DNA of 39,827 bases. Source: Bacillota bacterium (GTDB taxonomy: Bacteria > Bacillota > Limnochordia > Darwinibacteriales > Darwinibacteriaceae). Of this stretch, positions 29,558 through 38,199 are shown piece after piece. Under the pieces are notes generated by a model that was not told the DNA's origin, searched no databases, and worked only from the letters and a program-made list of their open reading frames with translations. Position 1 is the stretch's first letter. Each line of letters starts with the position of its first letter. The stretch is from positions 1-39,827 of the forward strand of contig DUQE01000048.1 of assembly GCA_012837925.1 (NCBI GenBank), given 5' to 3'. A program made the translations under genes and the position numbers.

Positions 29558-30886
29558 ATGTTCTTGACAATGAAAGTCGCGTTTCGCAACATTTCTCGAC
29601 AGAAAAAACGCAGTTTCCTTTTGGCTGGAGCCATAGCCTTTGGTATGCTCGTCATTACTCTGATGAATGCCCTCACCGGTGGAGTCGTGGGAACCATCCG
29701 GGATAACTTTTCCCACGCTTTAGGTGGTCACGTGTTCATTACGGGACAAGAGTGGACCGATGCGGGCCAGATGATCATGAAGATTCGTCCCGATGAGAAC
29801 CTTGATCGACTCCTCGAAGAGAATGCGACACAGATCGAAGCGTTTACGAGAAGAAGCCAAGCCATGCCCACCATGATTTTTGGTTCAAAGCAAACCATGC
29901 AGATGCTTTATGGAGTAGACTTTACGGAGGAAGACAAACTCCTTGACAGTCTGGTGGTCACCCAAGGGAGGCTTGCCGACGTCTTGGTGGAGGAGAATGC
30001 GGTCATCCTGCCCCAACCGGTTGGAGAACGTTTAGGGGTCCAAGTGGGCGAGACCATCTTGATCCGCCTCGAAACTCTGACAGGACAGCAGAACGTTGGG
30101 GAGCTAAAAGTGGTTGCATTTATTGAAGACCAGGAAGAACTAGGCTTATCAGCAGCCTTTACAAGCCGCTCCTACCTGAATACCTTGTTGGGTATGGATC
30201 AACATGAATACCAGATTCTCAACATGTTTGTCACGGACTTGAGTTTAGTGGACAGTTTTGCCCGCATCTTTCGAGAGGGATTAAGAACGCCTGACGAAGG
30301 TGAGGAAGAGGCGGAGCCACAGGTGGCCGTGATGGTAGCTGGAGTGCCTCTGGATCCTCTGGCCGAAGCGGAGGAGATTACCCCTTGGGAAGGCACACGC
30401 TACAGGGTGATGCACATTAACCAGATTATGGAGGCCGTGGAACTTGTAGTAGGTGTACTGAACCGAGTTGGCCTTGTCATCTTTTTAATCCTGCTCGTGG
30501 TGACTATGGTGGGTATAACGAACACCTTCAGGATGATGATGATTGAGCGGACGAAGGAAATTGGCACGATGCGTGCCTTTGGTATGCATCAGAAACAGGT
30601 GAAGAACATCTTCCTTTGGGAAGCAACATTCCTTGGGTTATTGGGATGCGTGGGAGGTCTGGTTCTGGCTGGCGTCATTTCCCTTATCGTCGGGAATATC
30701 ACCTTTGATGCGGATCCTTCACTCCAGTTCTTCCTAAACCAGGGGCAAGTCGTCTTTGATGTGTCCCTTGCCAGCGTTATCGGTAACACGGCCATTGTAG
30801 TTTTGATCAGCTTGCTTGCCGCATACTGGCCTGCACGGGCTGCAGCTCGAATGTCGCCCATGAAGGCACTCAGTTCTCACACATAG
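29558..30886 (+). CDS. ABC transporter permease, FtsX/LolCE type
   Basis: Same topology, ERTKEIGTMRAFGMHQKQV. Confidence 0.92.
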   Translation: MFLTMKVAFRNISRQKKRSFLLAGAIAFGMLVITLMNALTGGVVGTIRDNFSHALGGHVFITGQEWTDAGQMIMKIRPDENLDRLLEENATQIEAFTRRSQAMPTMIFGSKQTMQMLYGVDFTEEDKLLDSLVVTQGRLADVLVEENAVILPQPVGERLGVQVGETILIRLETLTGQQNVGELKVVAFIEDQEELGLSAAFTSRSYLNTLLGMDQHEYQILNMFVTDLSLVDSFARIFREGLRTPDEGEEEAEPQVAVMVAGVPLDPLAEAEEITPWEGTRYRVMHINQIMEAVELVVGVLNRVGLVIFLILLVVTMVGITNTFRMMMIERTKEIGTMRAFGMHQKQVKNIFLWEATFLGLLGCVGGLVLAGVISLIVGNITFDADPSLQFFLNQGQVVFDVSLASVIGNTAIVVLISLLAAYWPARAAARMSPMKALSSHT

Positions 30887-30897
30887 GGGGTCTTTCG

Positions 30898-31662
30898 ATG
30901 AAGAACATGATGTCTGTTGTTGTAGCTTTAGTGCTGTGCGTTCTTGTGACGGGACTGCCAGCCCAGGCCCAGGACTTTAGTCATATTGAGGCAATATTGG
31001 AGCGTCTTGATGCGCAGTCGCGTTTTGATAACACCGATTTTTCATCGGTCTTGACCATGGTCGTGGAAGATGTGGAAAAGGGTATTGAGAAGATGGTGGT
31101 ACGCCAGTTTAGGCGTGATGATGGCGAGCGTTTCCTGCTCTTGATCCAGGAACCTGTCACGGAGAAGGGACAAGGGTACCTGCTAGAGGGGGACAACTTG
31201 TGGTTCTACGATCCTTCCAGCCGCCAATTTGCACATACCTCGCTCAAGGAGAACTTCCAGGACTCGGATGCTCGTAATGCGGACTTCGGATCCAACAGTT
31301 ACTCTTCGTCCTACGAAGTGGAGGGTTATCTGGAAGGTACCCTAGGTAACTTTGAGGTGTACATTATTGACCTGAAGGCTGTGGATGATACTGTTCCCTT
31401 TCCTTTCGTTAAACTGTGGGTGACCAAAGACTCGGACTTGGTGTTAAAGACCGAGGAGTACAGCTTAACGTATCGGCTGATGCGTACTGGCTTGTTCCCT
31501 AAGTACACAAAGGTTGGAGATGTGGTCATGCCTGTGCAGATGGTCTTCATTGACGAGCTTGTACCCGGGAACAAGACCCAGATTTCCGTCAGCGAGATCT
31601 CCGTCAGCGACATTCCTGATCACGTCTTTACCAAGGCCTATATTGAACGAGTGAACCGTTAG
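30898..31662 (+). CDS. LolA-like outer membrane lipoprotein-sorting protein
   Basis: Signal peptide ...TGLPAQAQ; LLLIQEPVTEKGQGYLLEGDNLWFYDPSSRQF resembles COG2834-type LolA-like proteins. Confidence 0.82.
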   Translation: MKNMMSVVVALVLCVLVTGLPAQAQDFSHIEAILERLDAQSRFDNTDFSSVLTMVVEDVEKGIEKMVVRQFRRDDGERFLLLIQEPVTEKGQGYLLEGDNLWFYDPSSRQFAHTSLKENFQDSDARNADFGSNSYSSSYEVEGYLEGTLGNFEVYIIDLKAVDDTVPFPFVKLWVTKDSDLVLKTEEYSLTYRLMRTGLFPKYTKVGDVVMPVQMVFIDELVPGNKTQISVSEISVSDIPDHVFTKAYIERVNR

Positions 31663-31672
31663 GAGGTAGATC

Positions 31673-33028
31673 ATGCGAAAAACGACGATTTTCCTGAGTG
31701 TACTCGTACTTCTCTTCGCTTTGAATAGTACCGTGTGGGCCATGGATTTTGACGATCTCTTTGGTGATGACTTGTTTGTAGAACTTGAAGAAGAAGAGAA
31801 AACGATAGCTCCTGAGGAAGCCCTCCTGGTACAGGATGGTTGGGATGTAGGGGGTAACTATCGTCTAGCTGTTAATGCCAGCAGAAGGTTTATGGGGAGT
31901 TCTAAGGTAGGAGACATGTTTGGCACCTCACTAGGCGGACAAGTCTACTTGGATGCCAGGCCAGATCCAAACTTTCGGGTTTTTGGAAAAGTTGGTCTGA
32001 ACTACGCAGTAAGCAAGACGATAGGTGAAGATGGCACCAACAAGGATCCATTGAAACTTCGCCTGGAAGAGCTTTTCTCCGACTTTAACTACGACAACAA
32101 AGTGTTCTTTAGAGGCGGAAAGCAGAATGTGAAATGGGGCGTGGGTTATTTTTATAGCCCGGCCGATGTCATCAGTATTGGACGCATCGATCCCATGGAT
32201 CCCGATCTCGACCTCGAAGGTCCGGTAGCGCTGAAGGTACATTACCCTAAGGGTAGCACAAACTATTATCTCTACACCATTCTTGACGGCGTAGACGCCC
32301 TTGACAAAGTCGCCCTGGCTCCGAAGATGGAGTTTGTCATTGGCGGAACCGAAGTTGGACTTGGCGCGTTTTATCAAAAGGATAAGGCACCAAGGGCGAT
32401 GGCCACCGTCTCTTCGTCTTTAGGCAATTTGGCCGTTTTCGGTGAAGCGGTGGTCAGCAAGGGGTCAGACAAGGGGTTTGTAACTGGAACCACGATGGAC
32501 TATCCTGTATACAAACGTGATCAGCTTTTCTTTCACGCCACAGCAGGGGCCAGATATAGCCATAAGGATCCCGATGGGCTCTTTAACCTAACGCTAGCCG
32601 GTCAGTATTACTTCAACGGCGAGGGTTATCAGAACCAGGAGGATATACAGTCCTTCAAGGAATACTACGCGACCTTACTCATGATGGCACAGACAGACGA
32701 TCCAATGAAGAAGATCGCACAGGAGGCCCTGGCCAAGCTGAACGTCAATGCCTCTGACCTGACTTCCACTGGGCGTCATTACTTAGCCGCTATGGTAGGG
32801 TGGAGCAATCTGCTGAATACGAAACTGTCGTTGTCGACCTTCGTCAACGCCAATCTTTCTGACAAGTCAGGTATCGTGCAGACAACACTCAGTCTGCCTT
32901 CCTTGAGCAAGATTTCTCCAAGTGTAGGTGTCGCTTTCAACTATGGTGATCCAACTACGGAATTTGGGTCTCTTGAACGTAGCACAACGGTGTTTGCGGC
33001 CATAACCTTCGGAAGCGGCTCGTTCTAA
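31673..33028 (+). CDS. Predicted outer-membrane beta-barrel protein
   Basis: Signal peptide (...STVWA), many alternating amphipathic beta-strands (YRLAVNASRRF, FRVFGKVGLNYAV, VFFRGGKQNVKWGVGYFYSP), C-terminal Phe (ITFGSGSF). Confidence 0.82.
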   Translation: MRKTTIFLSVLVLLFALNSTVWAMDFDDLFGDDLFVELEEEEKTIAPEEALLVQDGWDVGGNYRLAVNASRRFMGSSKVGDMFGTSLGGQVYLDARPDPNFRVFGKVGLNYAVSKTIGEDGTNKDPLKLRLEELFSDFNYDNKVFFRGGKQNVKWGVGYFYSPADVISIGRIDPMDPDLDLEGPVALKVHYPKGSTNYYLYTILDGVDALDKVALAPKMEFVIGGTEVGLGAFYQKDKAPRAMATVSSSLGNLAVFGEAVVSKGSDKGFVTGTTMDYPVYKRDQLFFHATAGARYSHKDPDGLFNLTLAGQYYFNGEGYQNQEDIQSFKEYYATLLMMAQTDDPMKKIAQEALAKLNVNASDLTSTGRHYLAAMVGWSNLLNTKLSLSTFVNANLSDKSGIVQTTLSLPSLSKISPSVGVAFNYGDPTTEFGSLERSTTVFAAITFGSGSF

Positions 33029-33040
33029 AGGTAGAAAAAT

Positions 33041-33075
33041 GCCCGATTCAGGCGAACGGTTTTGCCTGACCGGGC
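33041..33075. terminator. Bidirectional terminator between OMP gene and cheX
   Basis: GCCCGATTCAGGC...GCCTGACCGGGC, T-run on the plus side (GTTTTTTT) and on the minus side (ATTTTTC). Confidence 0.85.
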
Positions 33076-33081
33076 GTTTTT

Positions 33082-33543
33082 TTATTTGCCATGTAAGGAG
33101 ATACTTACTTCTAGTGTGCCTATATCGGTTATAAGTGGAAGGACGATAGCCTTCTCCGTTGACATGGAGAGGGTGCCCTCACTACCGATAAATGCTTGTG
33201 GCGGCGAAATGTCACAGACCAGAGCGTTCTTCGAGAGATAGGTCAAGGCATTGCCACTGATGATGTTTGCCACTTCGCTCAACGCAGAAGTAACAAATGC
33301 ATCAAGCTTGGTCATACGCATGCCCGACATAATGTGAACCATTTCAAGAGCCATAGCTTTAGGGAAACTATAAAGCAGTGATCCCCGTAAATCGCCTGTA
33401 ACACCTATTCCTACATTGGCCTCGCTTACAGGAACAAGTTCCTCCACGGCCTTCAGGGTCCCTCTTTTTGGTTCGAGACTGAGCATGACGCGAAATACAT
33501 CTAAGGTTGCTTGATAAAAGGGATTTATGTACTCTACTCTCAT
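33082..33543 (-). CDS. CheX-like chemotaxis phosphatase
   Basis: CheX-type E-x2-N motif (SEVANIISGNA) within a CheX/CheC-like fold pattern. Confidence 0.82.
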   Translation of the reverse strand: MRVEYINPFYQATLDVFRVMLSLEPKRGTLKAVEELVPVSEANVGIGVTGDLRGSLLYSFPKAMALEMVHIMSGMRMTKLDAFVTSALSEVANIISGNALTYLSKNALVCDISPPQAFIGSEGTLSMSTEKAIVLPLITDIGTLEVSISLHGK

Positions 33544-33956
33544 TTGTGACCTCCTTGCGAACGCAGGAACTCACCAATCTTTTGATCTTCTCTACCTACG
33601 TGCATAATGAGCCACGTCATCACCTTGGCACTGAATTCCTGTACTTTCTCTTCATCAAAACCCTCACGTTCTACCGTCTGGGCAAAAGCTTGAATTTCTG
33701 CTTTGAAGTCGTCGTGAATCTTTCTGTGTCTTTCCAGTTCGGGGTAGCCGATTTCTGCTTGCAGCTTCTCTTCGTCGGCAAAGTGGATGACTACATAGTG
33801 CTGCATGAAAACCAGGGTTTCTTGCACTTGCGCGAGCCTTTCAACCCAAGGGCCATCTCCTTGCACGACCCGGATAAAACTTGATACTCGCTTAAAGAGT
33901 TCCTGGTGCTGGGTATCGATCAAATCGGACCCCACCCGATAGTGTTCTTTCCACAT
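33540..33956 (-). CDS. Bacteriohemerythrin
   Basis: DTQHQELF, HFADEEKL, HRKIHDDF, HVGREDQKIG. ATG 33956 with upstream AAAGGAG; ATGA overlap with cheX. Confidence 0.93.
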   Translation of the reverse strand: MWKEHYRVGSDLIDTQHQELFKRVSSFIRVVQGDGPWVERLAQVQETLVFMQHYVVIHFADEEKLQAEIGYPELERHRKIHDDFKAEIQAFAQTVEREGFDEEKVQEFSAKVMTWLIMHVGREDQKIGEFLRSQGGHK

Positions 33957-33982
33957 ACAGTCGCTCACTCCTTTCCGACACA

Positions 33983-34010
33983 GTTTCTACTTATCCTTGG
34001 CAGTTCCTGC
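33983..34010 (-). promoter_or_regulatory. Sigma-H-like promoter upstream of hemerythrin-cheX
   Basis: Minus strand GCAGGAACT-N11-GTAGAAA; about 26 nt before ATG 33956. Confidence 0.45.
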
Positions 34011-34023
34011 CTGGGAAGTGTGG

Positions 34024-34029
34024 TATAAT
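34024..34029 (+). promoter_or_regulatory. -10 element TATAAT upstream of cyclophilin gene
   Basis: TGTGGTATAATG; no well-spaced -35 seen. Confidence 0.5.
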
Positions 34030-34061
34030 GAGTTCATTGAAAGAAGATGGAGGATGATGCA

Positions 34062-34670
34062 ATGGATTATGGATATCTCGTGTTTGTCGTAATTGCACTA
34101 GCAGTGGCCCTTTTGGTGCACCCATGTCGGGTCTATGCTGAAGAAGTGACGACCCAGAATCCTATCGTAACCATGGATTTTGGTGACCGGGGGACCATCA
34201 AAATTGAGCTGTTTCCAGGGATAGCTCCCAACACGGTAAACAACTTCATCGCACTGGTCCAGCAGGGGTACTATGATGGGGTAACGTTTCACCGGGTCAT
34301 TCCTGGGTTTATGATCCAGGGAGGAGATCCTTCCGGAACCGGTGCTGGTGGACCGGGTTATAGCATTAAGGGTGAGTTTACGCAAAATGGATTTCGAAAT
34401 GATCTCAAGCATAGCCGCGGAGTGATCTCTATGGCTCGCACCAATTGGCCCGACTCGGCCGGGTCCCAGTTCTTCATTATGGTGGCTGATTCTCCTCATT
34501 TGGATGGAGCCTATGCTGCGTTTGGGCAGGTTATAGAGGGAATGGAAGTGGCGGATTCCATCGTATCCGTTCCCCGTGACAGGATGGATAAGCCGCTTGA
34601 AGATCAACGGATAGAAAGGGTAACAGTGGATACATTCGGGATCGAGTATCCTGAGCCTGAGAAACTCTAA
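34062..34670 (+). CDS. Exported cyclophilin-type peptidyl-prolyl isomerase
   Basis: [43 protein letters not shown]-terminal hydrophobic segment with signal-peptide-like CRVYA-EE. GGAGG precedes ATG 34062. Confidence 0.92.
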   Translation: MDYGYLVFVVIALAVALLVHPCRVYAEEVTTQNPIVTMDFGDRGTIKIELFPGIAPNTVNNFIALVQQGYYDGVTFHRVIPGFMIQGGDPSGTGAGGPGYSIKGEFTQNGFRNDLKHSRGVISMARTNWPDSAGSQFFIMVADSPHLDGAYAAFGQVIEGMEVADSIVSVPRDRMDKPLEDQRIERVTVDTFGIEYPEPEKL

Positions 34671-34690
34671 GTGTCTATGGAGGGATGAAA

Positions 34691-35674
34691 ATGAGTTTGA
34701 AGATTGTGGGTCAGAAGCTACCGAACATACCTTGGGAGGATCGTCCGGCGGGGAATAGCGACGTGCTGTGGCGGTATTCGCAGAACCCTGTTATTCCTCG
34801 GGACTTGATTCCCTGCTCGAACAGCATATTCAATAGTGCCGTAGTTCCCTATGGCGACGAATTTCGCGGTGTGTTTCGCGTGGACAACAAAGCGCGTGAA
34901 ATGCGCATTCATTCCGGCCGAAGCAAGGATGCCCTAAGCTGGACAATCGAGCATGAACCCATCAAGTTCGTCTGTAATGACGAGGAAATCGGCAACTTTG
35001 TCTATGGTTATGATCCTAGAGTTGTTTGGATCGAGGATCGCTACTATGTTACCTGGTGTAATGGTTATCACGGTCCCACCATTGGAGTAGGCTACACAGA
35101 GGACTTCGAAACCTTTTATCAGTTGGAAAACGCATTTCTGCCGTTTAATCGCAACGGCGTGCTTTTCCCGCGGAAGATCAACGGCAACTTTGCCATGGTT
35201 TCCAGACCGAGCGACAATGGACATACGCCATTTGGCGACATCTTTTACAGTGAAAGTCCCGACATGACCTATTGGGGTAAACACCGCCATGTGATGAGCA
35301 CAACGGTGGGCTGGCAGTCCACGAAAATCGGGGCGGGTCCCATCCCCATCGAGACGTCCGAAGGATGGCTGATGATCTATCATGGTGTTTTGACGTCCTG
35401 CAATGGTTTTGTCTACAGTGTGGGGGCCGCTTTACTGGATCTCGATCAACCCTGGAAAGTGGTGGCTCGGACCAAACCATACATCTTGTCACCGCAGACC
35501 TATTATGAATGCGTGGGTGATGTTCCTAACGTGGCATTCCCATGTGCAGCTTTAGTAGACAGTGAAACAGGTCGCCTAGCCTTGTATTACGGCGGAGCTG
35601 ACACTGTAACGGCGGTAGCTTTTGGTTACGTTCAAGAGATTGTGCAGTTCACAAAAGATAACTCAGACATCTAA
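34691..35674 (+). CDS. Glycoside hydrolase family 130 (beta-1,4-mannosyl/oligosaccharide phosphorylase-like)
   Basis: [76 protein letters not shown]. Confidence 0.9.
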   Translation: MSLKIVGQKLPNIPWEDRPAGNSDVLWRYSQNPVIPRDLIPCSNSIFNSAVVPYGDEFRGVFRVDNKAREMRIHSGRSKDALSWTIEHEPIKFVCNDEEIGNFVYGYDPRVVWIEDRYYVTWCNGYHGPTIGVGYTEDFETFYQLENAFLPFNRNGVLFPRKINGNFAMVSRPSDNGHTPFGDIFYSESPDMTYWGKHRHVMSTTVGWQSTKIGAGPIPIETSEGWLMIYHGVLTSCNGFVYSVGAALLDLDQPWKVVARTKPYILSPQTYYECVGDVPNVAFPCAALVDSETGRLALYYGGADTVTAVAFGYVQEIVQFTKDNSDI

Positions 35675-35689
35675 GTGAGGAGGGAGTTT

Positions 35690-36862
35690 ATGCTTGACTT
35701 TACGTTTTCAAACACGACGAAGATCATCTTTGGTCGTGGCGTCGAGGAACAGGTTGGTAAAGAAGCTGCAGTTTGGGGTAAGAAGGTGCTGCTGCACTAT
35801 GGCGGAGGGCATATCGTCAAGAGTGTTCTGAAGGGCCGTGTCGTAGCATCGCTTCAAGAGGCTGGTTTAGAGATTGTGGAGTTAGGTGGAGCGCAGCCCA
35901 ATCCCAGATTGAGCCTGGTCAAGGAAGGTATCGAGCTTGCCCGTAAGGAGCGGATCGATTTGATTCTCGCTGTCGGTGGAGGAAGCGCCATTGATTCCGC
36001 GAAAGCCATTGCCATGGGTGTGCCTTATGAGGGCGATGTGTGGGACTTTTATGCCGGCAAAGCAAAACTAAAAGAGAGTCTACCCATTGGTGTTGTTCTG
36101 ACCATTCCAGCCGCAGGTAGTGAATCAAGCCCTAGCACGGTGATCACTAACGAGGATGGCTTGCAGAAGGTCGGCTTTGGTTCGATCCTCTTGCGGCCTA
36201 AGTTCGCCCTGATGAATCCCGAGTTAACGTTTTCTCTGCCAGCGTACCAGACCGCTTGCGGTGTAGCGGACATGATGGCCCATATTATGGAGCGGTACTT
36301 CACGAGGGAACCAGACGTTGGCTTCGGCGATCACATGTGCGAGGCTGCCCTGCGTAGCATCATTCAGGAGGCACCGAAGGCTATTGCTGAACCGGAGAAC
36401 TACGGACCCAGAGCCAATATCATGTGGGCTGGAACATTCGCCCACAATGACATTTTGGGCGTAGGCAGGAGCGAAGACTGGGCATCGCACAACATTGAGC
36501 ATCAACTGAGTGCCTTGTATGACATCGCGCACGGTGCTGGACTTGCCATCGTTTTCCCTGCCTGGATGAAGTATGTGTACAAACAAGATGTTAATCGCTT
36601 TGTGCAGTTTGCTGTTCGTGTCTTTAACGTGGAACAGGACTTCCACAACCCAGAGCGCACTGTGCTGGAAGGAATCCGACGCCTGGAAGACTTCTTCCAC
36701 CGTATTGGACTGCCGACCACCTTGGCCGAAGCGGGCATTGCCCCCGACCGTCTTGCCGAGATGGCCGATATGGCGACAGCGGGAGACACCGTGACACTAG
36801 GAAGCTTTATGCCTCTGGCGAAGGAGGATGTCCTGGCTATTTATGAGCTTAGCAAAGGTTAG
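35690..36862 (+). CDS. Iron-containing alcohol (butanol-type) dehydrogenase
   Basis: GGGSAIDSAKAIA, PAAGSESSPSTVITN, HNIEHQLSALYDIAHGAGLAIVFPAWM. ATG 35690 after GGAGGGA. Confidence 0.95.
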   Translation: MLDFTFSNTTKIIFGRGVEEQVGKEAAVWGKKVLLHYGGGHIVKSVLKGRVVASLQEAGLEIVELGGAQPNPRLSLVKEGIELARKERIDLILAVGGGSAIDSAKAIAMGVPYEGDVWDFYAGKAKLKESLPIGVVLTIPAAGSESSPSTVITNEDGLQKVGFGSILLRPKFALMNPELTFSLPAYQTACGVADMMAHIMERYFTREPDVGFGDHMCEAALRSIIQEAPKAIAEPENYGPRANIMWAGTFAHNDILGVGRSEDWASHNIEHQLSALYDIAHGAGLAIVFPAWMKYVYKQDVNRFVQFAVRVFNVEQDFHNPERTVLEGIRRLEDFFHRIGLPTTLAEAGIAPDRLAEMADMATAGDTVTLGSFMPLAKEDVLAIYELSKG

Positions 36863-37623
36863 ATCTTACGTAGGATAGTGATGGGGCGGATGATTTCGCC
36901 CCGTCCTTCTCCAAGGGGCCGATTCCAGTTCCAGTCATTCCACCATCCCAAGAGTTCAAAATCGTTCAGTTTTGTGGCGGCTAACACGAACTCCTGGGGG
37001 AAAATAGCACGCCGGATGCCCGTATGCAGCAGTTTTTGCTGTCTACCCCGATCTCGAATAGTAAAGAGAATGTTCTCTTCATAGAGCTGTTCTGCGGCAT
37101 TACGCAGGCGTGTCGTATAACGAGTGGAGACGGTTATGCCGTCACGGCGCATGACCCAGCTATCCTCGCTGTTGTCGAGGGGAGAAAAGTCAATGCACCA
37201 ATCGAGAAAGTAAAGGCCTCCCGGCTTGAGGGCCTTATAAACATTGGAAAAATGGCTGACGAGCTCGTCTGCATTGTTGACGTAAAGTGAACCGAGCATA
37301 ATGTAGATGAAGTCCTTGGGCCCTTCGAGCCTAAAGTCGATGAAGTTGGCCAGGTAGAACCGTACATCAAGATTATGTGCTGACGCCTTGTTTTGGGCAA
37401 ACTCAATCATGGTCGGATTTAAGTCTAGACCACAGTATTCATAGCCGCGTGTAGCGAGTTCCACCATATGGGGACTGTTTCCGCAGGCTAGTTCCAAAAC
37501 GGTATGTACGGGAATCTTGGAATATTTGCGGATGGCTTCTTCCATGACATCCACTTCTGCAGGGATATTTCGGTATGAATACGCTATTTCATAGTAGTGG
37601 GGATATCTATAGATAGAATCCAA
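36859..37623 (-). CDS. Class I SAM-dependent methyltransferase
   Basis: VLELACGNSPHMVELATRGYEYCGLDLNPTMI. TTG 37623 preceded by AAAAGGTG (ORF-track start 37674 lies inside msrA). Confidence 0.85.
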   Translation of the reverse strand: MDSIYRYPHYYEIAYSYRNIPAEVDVMEEAIRKYSKIPVHTVLELACGNSPHMVELATRGYEYCGLDLNPTMIEFAQNKASAHNLDVRFYLANFIDFRLEGPKDFIYIMLGSLYVNNADELVSHFSNVYKALKPGGLYFLDWCIDFSPLDNSEDSWVMRRDGITVSTRYTTRLRNAAEQLYEENILFTIRDRGRQQKLLHTGIRRAIFPQEFVLAATKLNDFELLGWWNDWNWNRPLGEGRGEIIRPITILRKI

Positions 37624-37665
37624 GCGATCACCTTTTCTTGACAATAATTTGAAGGGACGAGAACC

Positions 37666-38199
37666 ATGAATCACTTGAAGGCCACGCTCGGTGGCGGATG
37701 TTTTTGGTGCCTAGAAGCGATTTTCACTGACTTGGCGGGCGTAATTAGCGTTGTCCCTGGTTATAGTGGGGGGCATGTAGAAAATCCCACCTATAAGCAG
37801 GTGTGCACGAACGAAACAGGTCACGCCGAAGTCATTCAGATCACCTATGATGGTGACGTAATCACCTATAAGGAGCTCTTGGAGGTCTTTTTCAGTATCC
37901 ATGACCCTACAACCCTAAACAGGCAGGGTGGAGATATTGGCTCCCAGTATCGTTCCGTGATCTTCTATGAGACTCCCGAAGAACGAGAGATCGCCCAAGA
38001 GGTTATGACCCGTATGGCCGAACTATGGGATGACCCCATCGTTACGGAACTGACAGAGCTCACCGTTTTCTATCCCGCCGAGGACTATCATCATGACTAC
38101 TACGCCCAGAACAGCCAGCAGGGCTACTGCAAGATGGTCATAGCCCCGAAGGTGGTTAAGTTTCGCAAGCAGTTTCAGGATAAACTAAAGTCGCGCTGA
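37666..38199 (+). CDS. msrA: Peptide methionine sulfoxide reductase A
   Basis: LGGGCFWCLEAIF, GYSGG, GHAEVIQITYD. Confidence 0.97.
   Translation: MNHLKATLGGGCFWCLEAIFTDLAGVISVVPGYSGGHVENPTYKQVCTNETGHAEVIQITYDGDVITYKELLEVFFSIHDPTTLNRQGGDIGSQYRSVIFYETPEEREIAQEVMTRMAELWDDPIVTELTELTVFYPAEDYHHDYYAQNSQQGYCKMVIAPKVVKFRKQFQDKLKSR

Noticed and set aside
37624-37674. Methyltransferase start at 37674
   Set aside because: Would begin inside msrA; TTG 37623 has a good RBS.
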